Shown: piece after piece, positions 15,114 to 22,633 of the stretch | How the letters are laid out: every line of letters starts with the position of its first letter | Position numbering within the stretch: position 1 is the first letter of the stretch | Assembly (NCBI GenBank): GCA_016292515.1 | Contig: JAEDIJ010000031.1 | Span: 1-24,240, forward strand | Direction of reading: 5' to 3' | DNA length: 24,240 nt | Source: Victivallaceae bacterium | Lineage (GTDB): Bacteria > Verrucomicrobiota > Lentisphaeria > Victivallales > Victivallaceae | Translations under genes and position numbers: made by a program | Notes under the pieces: model-generated | The model's database searches: none | What the model was told of the DNA's origin: nothing | What the model saw: the letters and a program-made list of their open reading frames with translations, nothing else

Positions 15114-15560
15114 ATGGCTGAAGAAGAAATCAAGACCGCCGTCGAGACGGAAGCGGCTCCTGCGGAAGCGACCGCCGCCCCCGTCGTCAAACAGCGCGCC
15201 AAGAGCGGCCGCTTTATCCCCAGCGGGATCGCCTATATCCTGGCGACCTTCAACAACACGAAAGTTACTTTCACCGACTTGCACGGCAATGTGATCAGCT
15301 GGTCCACCGGCGGCAAGAACGGTTTCAAGGGCTCGCGCAAAAGCACCGCCTACGCGGCGCAGGTGATCGCCGGTGAAGCGGCGAAAAAAGCGATGCTCCT
15401 CGGTATGAAAGAAGTCGAAGTGCGGATCAAAGGACCGGGCGCCGGTCGTGAATCCGCCGTCCGCGGCATCGCCGCCGCCGGCATCGAAATCAGCGTCATC
15501 AAAGACATCACCCCGGTTCCGCACAACGGTTGCCGGCCCCCGAAACGTCGCCGGGTCTAA
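15114..15560 (+). CDS. rpsK: 30S ribosomal protein S11 with Ala/Glu/Pro-rich N-terminal extension
   Basis: S11 of 148 aa, a platform protein of the 30S subunit. The conserved body runs from about residue 33: GIAYILATFNNTKVTFTD, GFKGSRKSTAYAAQ, VRIKGPGAGRESAVRGI and the C-terminal ITPVPHNGCRPPKRRRV. The first about 30 residues (MAEEEIKTAVETEAAPAEA and following) form an acidic, Ala-rich extension absent from most S11 proteins. I choose the ATG at 15114, with GGAG at 15098-15101 upstream; an in-frame TTG at 15096 overlaps that site. The next gene is rpoA, not the usual rpsD. Confidence 0.96.
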   Translation: MAEEEIKTAVETEAAPAEATAAPVVKQRAKSGRFIPSGIAYILATFNNTKVTFTDLHGNVISWSTGGKNGFKGSRKSTAYAAQVIAGEAAKKAMLLGMKEVEVRIKGPGAGRESAVRGIAAAGIEISVIKDITPVPHNGCRPPKRRRV

Positions 15561-15575
15561 TCGCTGTGGATTTTA

Positions 15576-15644
15576 CCGCTTCGATTGACGGAGCGGATAG
15601 CGTAAACAACAGTTTTCGTTCAAAATATGTGCCGGAAACGGCAC
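15576..15644 (+). promoter_or_regulatory. Two hairpins in the rpsK-rpoA spacer
   Basis: A first stem-loop, CCGCTTC (15576-15582) with GGAGCGG (15590-15596), includes one G-U pair and a 7-nt loop. A second, GTGCCG (15629-15634), loop GAAA, CGGCAC (15639-15644), is a perfect 6-bp stem capped by a GNRA tetraloop, about 16 bases before the rpoA ribosome-binding site. Neither has a T-run, so they are not terminators. They could be RNA-processing or translational control sites. Confidence 0.5.
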
Positions 15645-15672
15645 GAAAATGGAATTTGGGAAGGAAGTAAAT

Positions 15673-16689
15673 ATGAATTCTACAATCGGATTTCCGATGC
15701 CGAAGGCGATCGTCGCCGATGAAGCGACGATGACCGATACCTATGCTAAATTCATTGCTCAGCCGTTCCAGAGCGGATTCGGTCACACTTTGGGCAATGC
15801 GTTGCGCCGGGTGTTGCTCTCCTCTCTCGAAGGTGCGGCGATCTCGTCGGTTGCGATCGACGGCGTCAAGCATGAATTCGACTCGTTGAAAAACGTGGTG
15901 GAAGATATCACCGAAATCGTGCTCAACCTCAAGATGATCAAGCTGGTTCTGCACGGCGAAGGTCCCAAAATGCTGGAGATCCGCGCGGACAAAGCCGGCG
16001 CGGTCACGGCGGGCAACATCATTTGCGACAGTTCGGTCGAGGTGCTCAACCCCGATCAGTTGATCTGCACGCTCGACAAGGACGCGCCCTTTCACGCGGT
16101 GATCGAAGTGATCTCCGGCAAAGGCTATCAGCCCGCCGAAGAGCACAACGATCAGCGTCCGATCGGCACGATCCCGGTCGACTGCCTTTTCAGCCCCGTC
16201 ACGCGCGTCAACTATCAGGTCGGCGCAGCCCGCGTCGGCGAAGAGACCGAAATGGACAGCCTTGAGCTTGAGATCTGGACGGACGGACGCATCGCGCCGC
16301 GCGCCGCGCTCGAAGCCGCGACCAAAATTCTCTGCGATCACCTTTTGCCTTTCCTCGGCAATCAGATGGTCAAGGAAGAAGTGCCGCTCAACGAGGAAGA
16401 AGCCAAACTTTACAAGCTTTTATCGCAGGACATCGAGGTGCTCGACCTCTCCGTCCGCGCGATGAACTGCCTCAACAGCGCCGACATCCGTCTGGTCAGC
16501 GAACTTTGCACGAAAACCGAAAGCCGGATGCTCAAATACCGGAATTTCGGCAAAAAATCGTTGGATGAAATCAAAGAAAAAATTGAAAAGCTCGGTTTGA
16601 AACTGGGGATGACCCTCAGCGACCGTTTGCTCGCCGCTTTGGAAACCGAAGCCGCGCGTGTCCGAACCGAAGCTGAGGAGACTAAATAA
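15673..16689 (+). CDS. rpoA: DNA-directed RNA polymerase subunit alpha
   Basis: Alpha subunit of 338 aa; dimerises to seed RNA polymerase assembly and binds UP elements and activators. The N-terminal domain has GFGHTLGNALRRVLLSSLEG, the dimer and beta-binding core. A second conserved stretch is SPVTRVNYQVGAARVG. The C-terminal domain begins at about residue 255 (IEVLDLSVRAMNCLNSADI) with the helix-hairpin-helix RNFGKKSLDEIKEKIEKLGL. GGAAG lies 5 bases before the ATG 15673; an ATG 24 bases upstream lacks a site. rpsK precedes it by 112 bases and rplQ follows 2 bases after the stop. Confidence 0.98.
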   Translation: MNSTIGFPMPKAIVADEATMTDTYAKFIAQPFQSGFGHTLGNALRRVLLSSLEGAAISSVAIDGVKHEFDSLKNVVEDITEIVLNLKMIKLVLHGEGPKMLEIRADKAGAVTAGNIICDSSVEVLNPDQLICTLDKDAPFHAVIEVISGKGYQPAEEHNDQRPIGTIPVDCLFSPVTRVNYQVGAARVGEETEMDSLELEIWTDGRIAPRAALEAATKILCDHLLPFLGNQMVKEEVPLNEEEAKLYKLLSQDIEVLDLSVRAMNCLNSADIRLVSELCTKTESRMLKYRNFGKKSLDEIKEKIEKLGLKLGMTLSDRLLAALETEAARVRTEAEETK

Positions 16690-16691
16690 TC

Positions 16692-17111
16692 ATGCGTCAC
16701 AGAGTAGCAACTTTCAAGATCGGTCGTTCCGGCGCGCATCGCCGGGCGATGTTGGCCAATATGATCAGCAGCCTTTTCCTCAACGGTCGGATCGAAACCA
16801 CCGTTGTCAAGGCCAAGGAAGCCGCCCGTCAGGCGGAAAAGCTCGTCACCATCGGCAAAAAAGGCGATCTCCATCGCCGCCGTATCGCGGCTGCGCGTCT
16901 GCGCAACCCCGAAGCCGTTGCGAAACTTTTTGCGGAAATCGCTCCCGCCTACATGGATCGTCAGGGCGGTTACACCCGCATCCTCAAACTGGGTCAGCGT
17001 CGCGGCGACGCCGCCGAAACCTGCATTCTGATGCTGGTCGATGCGGCGCAGCAACAGGCGAAGAAAGCCCCCGCAGCGGAGGTCAAAGCGGAAGAAGCGC
17101 CCCAAGCGTAG
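16692..17111 (+). CDS. rplQ: 50S ribosomal protein L17
   Basis: L17 of 139 aa, a 50S protein near the exit tunnel. The N-terminus MRHRVATFKIGRSGAHRRAM and LANMISSLFLNGRIETT are diagnostic, as is GGYTRILKLGQRRGDAAETC. The last about 25 residues are an Ala/Lys/Glu/Pro-rich low-complexity tail beyond the usual end. Starts 2 bases after the rpoA stop and closes the operon; a strong intrinsic terminator follows 18 bases after the stop. Confidence 0.97.
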   Translation: MRHRVATFKIGRSGAHRRAMLANMISSLFLNGRIETTVVKAKEAARQAEKLVTIGKKGDLHRRRIAAARLRNPEAVAKLFAEIAPAYMDRQGGYTRILKLGQRRGDAAETCILMLVDAAQQQAKKAPAAEVKAEEAPQA

Positions 17112-17129
17112 TTCTTGATTTTGACACCA

Positions 17130-17167
17130 AAACTCCGGATTTCCTGCGGGATTTCCGGAGTTTTTTT
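17130..17167 (+). terminator. Intrinsic terminator of the rpmJ-rplQ operon
   Basis: AAACTCCGGA (17130-17139) pairs with TCCGGAGTTT (17154-17163); the inner TCC and GGA can extend the stem around loop TGCG. The run of seven T at 17161-17167 follows directly. Located between the rplQ stop and the glnN promoter. Confidence 0.9.
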
Positions 17168-17178
17168 ATTTGCCGCAG

Positions 17179-17207
17179 TTGAACCGTGACCGGGAATGCG
17201 GTATATT
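17179..17207 (+). promoter_or_regulatory. Sigma70-type promoter of glnN
   Basis: TTGAAC (17179-17184), a 17-bp spacer, TATATT (17202-17207), 39 bases before the glnN ATG. No NtrC-like or sigma54 (GG-N10-GC) element was seen. Confidence 0.7.
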
Positions 17208-17246
17208 ATAGGAAGCATCAGTTTTTTCAAAGGACTTCACGGATTT

Positions 17247-19379
17247 ATGAGTACGCCAAATCGTCTTCACGCCGTCAACGCCGTCGCGGATATCAAGACC
17301 CCTGCTCCGCGCCCGGCGATGCCGGTTCCCGAAATCAACTTCGCCGAGGATGTTTTCAACATTCAGACGATGAAATCCTATCTGCCCAAAGGGAGTTGTC
17401 AGAAACTTCTGTCGACCATCCGGCAGGGGACGCCGCTCAATCCGGAAATCGCCGGAGACGTCGCCCACGCAATGAAGCAATGGGCATTGGAACGCGGCGC
17501 GACGCACTTTACGCACTGGTTCCAGCCGCTCACCGGTTCCACGGCGGAAAAACACGATTCTTTCCTCGATTTCGAGGGCGAAAAGGCGATCATGAGTTTT
17601 TCCGGCAAAAATCTGATCGTCGGCGAACCGGACGCATCCAGTTTTCCCTCGGGCGGATTGCGTTCGACCTTTGAAGCACGCGGCTATACCGCGTGGGATC
17701 CGACCAGTCCCGCTTTCATCAAACGGCACGGCAACGGCGCGACGCTCTGCATTCCGACGGCATTTTGCAGTTACACCGGCGACGCGCTCGACAAAAAAAC
17801 ACCGCTTTTGCGCTCCATTCAGGCACTTTCCAACAGCACCCGGCGTTTGATGAAATGTTTCGGATTGCCCGATGAAAAAGTGGAGATCACGCTCGGTGCC
17901 GAGCAGGAATACTTTTTGATCGACCGCAATTTCTATTTGCAACGCCCCGATCTGCTCCAAACGGGACGTACCGTTTTCGGCGCGCCGCCCGCGAAACATC
18001 AGCAGCTGGAAGATCACTATTTCGGCGCGATCAGGATGCGCGTCCTCAATTTCATGACCGAGGTGGAAAAAGAATTGTGGACGCTCGGCATTCCCGCCAA
18101 GACCCGCCACAACGAAGTCGCTCCGGCGCAGTTTGAACTTGCGCCTCTCTTTGAGGAAGTCAACCTCGCCTGCGATCACAATATGCTGGTCATGGAAGTC
18201 CTCCGGCAGGTGGCGTCGCGGCATAATCTGGTCTGCCTGCTCCACGAAAAGCCCTTTGCCGGAGTCAACGGCTCCGGCAAACACAACAATTGGAGCATCA
18301 GTTACGGCAAACGCAACCTCCTGAACCCCGGCGACGACCCGGATCAGAATGCGATTTTCCTCACCGTGCTGTGTGCGATCATCGAAGCGGTCGACCGCCA
18401 CGCGGACATTTTGCGCGCCACCGTTGCCGGCGCCGGCAACGACTACCGGCTCGGTGCCAACGAAGCGCCGCCCGCGGTCATTTCGATCTACCTCGGCGAT
18501 CAGCTCAACGAAGTCATTCACCTTTTGGAAACCGGTTCCGGTCGCGCCAGTCACAAGGCGGGGTCGCTCAAAATCGGCGTCGACACGCTTCCCCCTCTGC
18601 CGCAGGATGCGACCGACCGCAACCGCACCAGTCCTTTCGCCTTTACCGGTAACAAATTCGAGTTCCGCGCCCCCGGATCCAGTCAGTCCTGCTCCGGGTG
18701 CAACGTCGTGCTCAATATGATCGCCGCCGAGGCTTTTGACCGCATTGCCGACGTACTTGAAAAAGCCGATAAAAAGGATTTCAATGCCGTCCTCCAAAAG
18801 GAGTTGCGCGCGATCGTCAAGGCGCACAAAAAGATCCTTTTCAACGGCGACGGCTACACCGACGACTGGCTTACCGAAGCCACCCGCCGCGGGCTGCCCA
18901 ATTTTCCGACGACGCTCGATGCGATCCGTACCCTCACCCAAAATGAAAACGTCGCGCTCTTTGAGAAATACGGCGTTTTCAACCGGCGCGAACTGGAATC
19001 GCGTTACGAAGTTTCGCTGGAAGATTATCAGCGCCGTATCCACATCGAGGGCGCCGTCGCGTTCGAGATCGCGACCAGTATGATCCTGCCCGCGGTGCGA
19101 GGGGAATACGAAAAATGCGTCCACGCCCTTTCCGAAGCCGGGCAAGCCGGCGTCAAAGCGGGAATCCAAGCCGTCCGCCGCGATGCCGAAATTTTCGGCA
19201 AGGGGTGCGACGAGATCGTCGCCAAATGCGCCGCTCTGGACAAGGCTCTCACGGGCAAACAGGATGACATCATCCCCGCAATGCAGGCACTCCGCCAAAT
19301 CGTCGATCAACTGGAAAAAGTCGTTCCCGACGACAACTGGCCGTTGCCGAAATACCGCGAGATGCTCTTCATCTATTGA
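17247..19379 (+). CDS. glnN: Glutamine synthetase type III
   Basis: ATP-dependent ligation of ammonia to glutamate. The protein is 710 aa, much longer than type I enzymes (about 470) and typical of GSIII. Motifs include the N-terminal THWFQPLTGSTAEKHDSFLD, LGAEQEYFLID with metal-binding Glu residues, RHNEVAPAQFELAPLFEE, the ATP/glutamate segment NGSGKHNNWSISYG, and FEFRAPGSSQSCSGCNVVLN. The C-terminal GSIII-specific extension follows from about residue 560. I choose the ATG at 17247; AGGA at about 17231 is 12 bases upstream, and an earlier TTG-type start would lie over the -10 box. It stands alone, with its own promoter and the rplQ terminator before it. GSIII is common in Bacteroidota, cyanobacteria and PVC bacteria. 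Confidence 0.96.
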   Translation: MSTPNRLHAVNAVADIKTPAPRPAMPVPEINFAEDVFNIQTMKSYLPKGSCQKLLSTIRQGTPLNPEIAGDVAHAMKQWALERGATHFTHWFQPLTGSTAEKHDSFLDFEGEKAIMSFSGKNLIVGEPDASSFPSGGLRSTFEARGYTAWDPTSPAFIKRHGNGATLCIPTAFCSYTGDALDKKTPLLRSIQALSNSTRRLMKCFGLPDEKVEITLGAEQEYFLIDRNFYLQRPDLLQTGRTVFGAPPAKHQQLEDHYFGAIRMRVLNFMTEVEKELWTLGIPAKTRHNEVAPAQFELAPLFEEVNLACDHNMLVMEVLRQVASRHNLVCLLHEKPFAGVNGSGKHNNWSISYGKRNLLNPGDDPDQNAIFLTVLCAIIEAVDRHADILRATVAGAGNDYRLGANEAPPAVISIYLGDQLNEVIHLLETGSGRASHKAGSLKIGVDTLPPLPQDATDRNRTSPFAFTGNKFEFRAPGSSQSCSGCNVVLNMIAAEAFDRIADVLEKADKKDFNAVLQKELRAIVKAHKKILFNGDGYTDDWLTEATRRGLPNFPTTLDAIRTLTQNENVALFEKYGVFNRRELESRYEVSLEDYQRRIHIEGAVAFEIATSMILPAVRGEYEKCVHALSEAGQAGVKAGIQAVRRDAEIFGKGCDEIVAKCAALDKALTGKQDDIIPAMQALRQIVDQLEKVVPDDNWPLPKYREMLFIY

Positions 19380-19429
19380 CGAAAACGCAAAAAATCGTCG
19401 CTTCACGGTGAAAAACGCGCGACATACGC

Positions 19430-19465
19430 TTGAAATTTTGGCGTTTCCGTGATATTTTATATAAT
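19430..19465 (+). promoter_or_regulatory. Promoter region of the rpmH-rnpA-yidD-yidC-jag cluster
   Basis: Two overlapping readings are possible: TTGAAA (19430-19435), 17 bp, TATTTT (19453-19458); or TTGGCG (19438-19443), 16 bp, TATAAT (19460-19465). The first has the same form as the predicted rpmJ promoter; the second has the better -10 box. The glnN-rpmH gap (19380-19543) shows no clear terminator. Confidence 0.55.
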
Positions 19466-19543
19466 ACGATAAAAGTTTTTTCGTTTCCGCCGTTGGAGAT
19501 GAAATCATCATTTGAAGCAATTTTTGGAAAAAGGTAAAAGAAA

Positions 19544-19678
19544 ATGAAGAGAACTTTTCAGCCCTCGAATCGTCGTCGCAAGAGCCGCATCGGTTTCTTC
19601 GCCCGTATGGCAACCAAAGCCGGCCGTCTCGTTTTGAAACGCCGTCGTCAGAAGGGCCGCGCGAAACTGACCGCGTAG
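19544..19678 (+). CDS. rpmH: 50S ribosomal protein L34
   Basis: A 44-aa, strongly basic protein: MKRTFQPSNRRRKSRIGFFA, then RMATKAGRLVLKRRRQKGRA, ending KLTA. It matches L34 along its whole length. A purine-rich stretch with AAAGG precedes the ATG 19544. It starts the conserved rpmH-rnpA-yidD-yidC-jag order, with rnpA 23 bases downstream. In many bacteria dnaA or oriC lies just upstream; here the upstream gene is glnN. Confidence 0.97.
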   Translation: MKRTFQPSNRRRKSRIGFFARMATKAGRLVLKRRRQKGRAKLTA

Positions 19679-19701
19679 TTCCTGAAACAGGAGCATCGGC
19701 T

Positions 19702-20094
19702 TTGAACTTTTTCCCCGAAAACGAGCGTCGAACCTTATCCAAAGCGGATAAATTGACGCTCAAAGCCGAGTTCGACTATGTCCGGCAAAACGGGCGCAAA
19801 GTCGCATCATCTTCGATCGTCGCCGTCGTCGCCCCGGGAGAAAAAGTCCGTTGCGGAGTCATATGCGGCAAGAAGTACAGTCTGTTGTCGGTCGAACGCA
19901 ATCGGGCACGACGACTGATGTGGGAAAGTTTCCGGCTGTTGAAACCGGCGATCTCCCCCTGCACGCTGATCTTGATCCCGCGGCGAAAAATGGCACATTG
20001 CACGCGTCAGCAGGTGACCGGGGAACTGGCGAAACTGCTGGCTGCTCTCCATCAGATCCCGCAGGAAATTGCGGATTCGCCGCTCGATGTATGA
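19702..20094 (+). CDS. rnpA: Ribonuclease P protein component, TTG start
   Basis: Protein subunit of RNase P, which helps the RNA subunit mature tRNA 5' ends. The 130-aa protein has LSKADKLTLKAEFDYVRQNG near the N-terminus and the RNR signature in SLLSVERNRARRLMWESFR, with upstream VRCGVICGKKY in place of the usual VSKK. The TTG at 19702 is chosen because AGGAG at 19689-19693 lies 8 bases before it. The TGA overlaps the yidD ATG (ATGA), so the two are translationally coupled. Family similarity is moderate outside the signature, as usual for RnpA. Confidence 0.92.
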   Translation: MNFFPENERRTLSKADKLTLKAEFDYVRQNGRKVASSSIVAVVAPGEKVRCGVICGKKYSLLSVERNRARRLMWESFRLLKPAISPCTLILIPRRKMAHCTRQQVTGELAKLLAALHQIPQEIADSPLDV

Positions 20095-20324
20095 TCGCGC
20101 TGATCAAGGTTTATCAGCATACCCTTTCCCGCGTGTTGCCTGACCAGTGCCGTTTCCGGCCGAGTTGCTCCTATTACGCTGTCGAAGCGTTTGCCGTCCA
20201 CGGTTTTTTCCGTGGGTTCTGGTTGACCTGCTACCGCTTGTTGCGCTGTCAGCCATTCTGCAAAGGGGGATACGACCCCGTACCTCCTCGTAAATCAAAA
20301 GAAAAAGGTGTTTCGGGCAAATGA
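20091..20324 (+). CDS. yidD: Membrane protein insertion efficiency factor YidD
   Basis: A 77-aa protein of the DUF37/YidD family, which aids YidC-dependent insertion of inner-membrane proteins. It shows the diagnostic Cys pattern: DQCRFRPSCSYYAVEAFAVH and RLLRCQPFCKGGYDPVP. The start ATG 20091-20093 overlaps the rnpA stop, and the TGA overlaps the yidC ATG, so rnpA, yidD and yidC form an unbroken chain of ATGA overlaps. Confidence 0.95.
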   Translation: MIALIKVYQHTLSRVLPDQCRFRPSCSYYAVEAFAVHGFFRGFWLTCYRLLRCQPFCKGGYDPVPPRKSKEKGVSGK

Positions 20325-22015
20325 AATTTTCCAAAGAAACTCTGCTCGCCATCATCATCAGCGCCGGGATCCTGCTCGGCTGGACGCCTTTCTGCAAGAT
20401 GATGGGTTGGATCCCCGACAAACCGGCTCCCGCAAAAGTCGAAAAAACGCAAGTTGCGGAGAACCCCGCGCCGACCGTCCCCTCCCCCAAAGCGGAGATC
20501 GCCCCTGCCCCGCAACCGCTCCCGACCGAAGTATCGGCGGCAAAAAAGACGGTTGCCTGCGATGTCAAGTTGCAGAACGATCTCATCGAGATCGCCGTTT
20601 CTCCTGATTCCGGCTCGATCAAAGAGATCACGCTCAAAAAATATCTGACGAATGACCGCAAAGGCTCTATCGTCGTATCGCCCGCTTTGAGCAACCGCGA
20701 CCGCGGCGCACTCGCGCTTTTTGCCGAAAAGTCGGCGTGGACATGCCTTGATATCGTCACAAGTCAGATGCAGGACGGCAAGTACCTTTTGATGCGCAAA
20801 ATGCGCGACGAGCGGGGAAATGATTTTCTCCTGACCCAAAGCTGGGAGTTGCGTCCGGGGAAATACGAAACGCATTACACGATTTCGTTGCGCAACGTTT
20901 CCAAAAACGCAATGTCGTTCAACGATCTCGTCGTTTTCGGCGGAGAATTGCTGCCGTGGGCGAAAATTTCCGGCGACAAGACCCGGATCGCTTCGCACCG
21001 GATGAGTTATATGCTCGCAAACGGCGCGTATGAGGATATCGACGCCGACAAGAAACACAGCAAATTTATGCTCGCCGAGCCTGCCGTCGTCGACTGGTGC
21101 GCCGTCAGCAACAAGTATTTCTGCTCGATCCTCGACGCGGAAACTCCTTTCACGCTCTTTCAGTCGCAGGTGATGGACGGCAAAACGCCGATGATCTCCG
21201 CCGGGGCAAAACTCGACGCTTTCACGCTTGATCCCGGCGCCGAAAAAAGTTTCAGTTTCAACCTTTACAGCGGTCCCAAAATTCCGGCGGAGCTGAATTC
21301 CTTTCATCCGTCGGCGGACAAGGTGCTTCACCTCGCGTGGGGACCGTTGAATTATCTCGCCAAACTTCTGCTGTGGATCCTCATTCAGCTCAACAATGTT
21401 TTCCACAGTTACGGCATCAGCATCATTTTGCTCACCTTGATCGTGCGGCTGATCTTTTATCCCGTCACCGCCAAGGCGAATGCTTCGATGAAAAAAATGC
21501 AGGTCGTCCAGCCGCAACTCAAAGAATTGCGGGAAAAGTACAAGGACAATCCGCAGTTGATGAATGCCAAGATGATGGAACTTTACCGTCAGGAAAAAAT
21601 CAATCCGCTGGGCGGTTGTCTCCCGATCCTGTTGCAGATCCCGATTTTCTTCGCCCTCTACCAGATGCTCGACAGCGCGATTTTGCTGCGTCAGGCAAGT
21701 TTCCTCTGGTGCAAAGATCTGGCACAGGCGGATACCGTCTGCACGATCCCGCTGTACTTTTTCGATCTGCCGCTCAATCCGCTTGTCATCGCAATGACGC
21801 TTCTGATGCTGATCCAGCAAAAGATCACCCCTGCGGTCGGCGATCCGGCACAGCGCAAGATGATGATGTTCATGCCGGTCGTGATGCTGCTTTTCCTCTA
21901 CGATCTGCCCTCCGGGTTGACGCTCTACTGGACGATCAGCAACGCATTCAGCATATTGCAGATGATTTTGCAAAATAGAACTCGTACGGCGGTTACGGCT
22001 TCCGCCGAAAAATAA
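20321..22015 (+). CDS. yidC: Membrane protein insertase YidC (Gram-negative type)
   Basis: Inner-membrane insertase of 564 aa. Layout: N-terminal membrane helix at about 6-22, a Pro/Ala-rich linker (32-75), a periplasmic beta-sandwich domain at about 76-325, and a C-terminal insertase core from about 338 to 552 with five membrane segments. The core has YGISIILLTLIVRLIFYPVT with the conserved Arg376 in the hydrophilic groove, the cytoplasmic helical hairpin MKKMQVVQPQLKELREKY, INPLGGCLPILLQIPIFFAL and SGLTLYWTISNAFSILQ. The large periplasmic domain marks a Gram-negative YidC. ATG overlaps the yidD stop. jag follows after 30 bases. Confidence 0.97.
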   Translation: MKFSKETLLAIIISAGILLGWTPFCKMMGWIPDKPAPAKVEKTQVAENPAPTVPSPKAEIAPAPQPLPTEVSAAKKTVACDVKLQNDLIEIAVSPDSGSIKEITLKKYLTNDRKGSIVVSPALSNRDRGALALFAEKSAWTCLDIVTSQMQDGKYLLMRKMRDERGNDFLLTQSWELRPGKYETHYTISLRNVSKNAMSFNDLVVFGGELLPWAKISGDKTRIASHRMSYMLANGAYEDIDADKKHSKFMLAEPAVVDWCAVSNKYFCSILDAETPFTLFQSQVMDGKTPMISAGAKLDAFTLDPGAEKSFSFNLYSGPKIPAELNSFHPSADKVLHLAWGPLNYLAKLLLWILIQLNNVFHSYGISIILLTLIVRLIFYPVTAKANASMKKMQVVQPQLKELREKYKDNPQLMNAKMMELYRQEKINPLGGCLPILLQIPIFFALYQMLDSAILLRQASFLWCKDLAQADTVCTIPLYFFDLPLNPLVIAMTLLMLIQQKITPAVGDPAQRKMMMFMPVVMLLFLYDLPSGLTLYWTISNAFSILQMILQNRTRTAVTASAEK

Positions 22016-22045
22016 GTTAGAACTTTCAAAAAAAGGATCCCAAAA

Positions 22046-22621
22046 ATGTCGGAAACCAATCCCAACTTCGAGGCGCAGAGCGAGAAACTCGTCAAATGCC
22101 TCTCCACAATGTTCGACTTCCTCGGACTCAACGGCAACCTCCACATCGAGGAAGCGGGCGAAAAAATGGCGGTCAAGATCACCAGTGAAGATGCCGGCCG
22201 CATCATCGGCCGCCGCGGACAGACGCTGGAAAGCCTCCAACTCATCGCCAACCGCATTATGTTCAAAGAGGACGAAACGTTCCCCCGTATCACGCTCGAC
22301 ATCGACGGTTACGCCGTCGGCGAACGCGAACGTCGCGAACGCCATTCCGATGACGACCGTCCGGAGCGCGGAGAACGCTCCGAACGCCGCTCCCGCGGCG
22401 GACGCGGCGGTGAAGCGTCCATCCCCGTCGAACAGCTTGAACAGCAGGCGCGCGACGCCGCCAAAGAAGTCAAAAAATGGGGCGAACCCGTCAAAATGCC
22501 GGAAATGAATGCGCACGATCGCCGCATCATTCACGTGACCTTGCAGGACGATCCGGAGATCATGACCGAATCCGAGGGCGAAGGCAATTTGAAAAAAGTT
22601 GTCATTTCTTTGAAAAAATAA
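22046..22621 (+). CDS. jag: Jag/KhpB-type RNA-binding protein (KH and R3H) with Arg/Gly-rich insert
   Basis: A 191-aa RNA-binding protein, usually encoded next to yidC. KH domain at about 30-90 with the GRRG loop at 55-58 in RIIGRRGQTLESLQLIANRI; R3H domain at about 130-190 with the R-x3-H motif at Arg159/His163 (HDRRIIHVTLQ) and SEGEGNLKKVVI. The N-terminal Jag-N domain of Firmicutes is absent. Between KH and R3H sits a charged Arg/Glu/Gly/Ser-rich stretch (about 93-123, GERERRERHSDDDRPERGER onward, ending RSRGGRGGE) longer than the usual linker. KhpB-type proteins bind many mRNAs and sRNAs and influence cell elongation in Firmicutes; the role here is unknown. AAAGGA precedes the ATG 22046. 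Confidence 0.92.
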   Translation: MSETNPNFEAQSEKLVKCLSTMFDFLGLNGNLHIEEAGEKMAVKITSEDAGRIIGRRGQTLESLQLIANRIMFKEDETFPRITLDIDGYAVGERERRERHSDDDRPERGERSERRSRGGRGGEASIPVEQLEQQARDAAKEVKKWGEPVKMPEMNAHDRRIIHVTLQDDPEIMTESEGEGNLKKVVISLKK

Positions 22622-22633
22622 TCATTTTTCTAC

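Noticed and set aside
19733..19754. TTATCC and GGATAA near rpmH as possible DnaA boxes or oriC
   Set aside because: Only two imperfect boxes inside the rnpA coding region, with no cluster, no A/T-rich unwinding element and no dnaA or dnaN nearby.
17166..19763. 865-codon minus-strand frame opposite glnN and rpmH
   Set aside because: Antisense shadow of two well-identified genes; it crosses a promoter region and has no domain.
20249..22534. 761-codon minus-strand frame opposite yidC and jag
   Set aside because: Shadow frame in G+C-rich DNA; the plus-strand genes are unmistakable.
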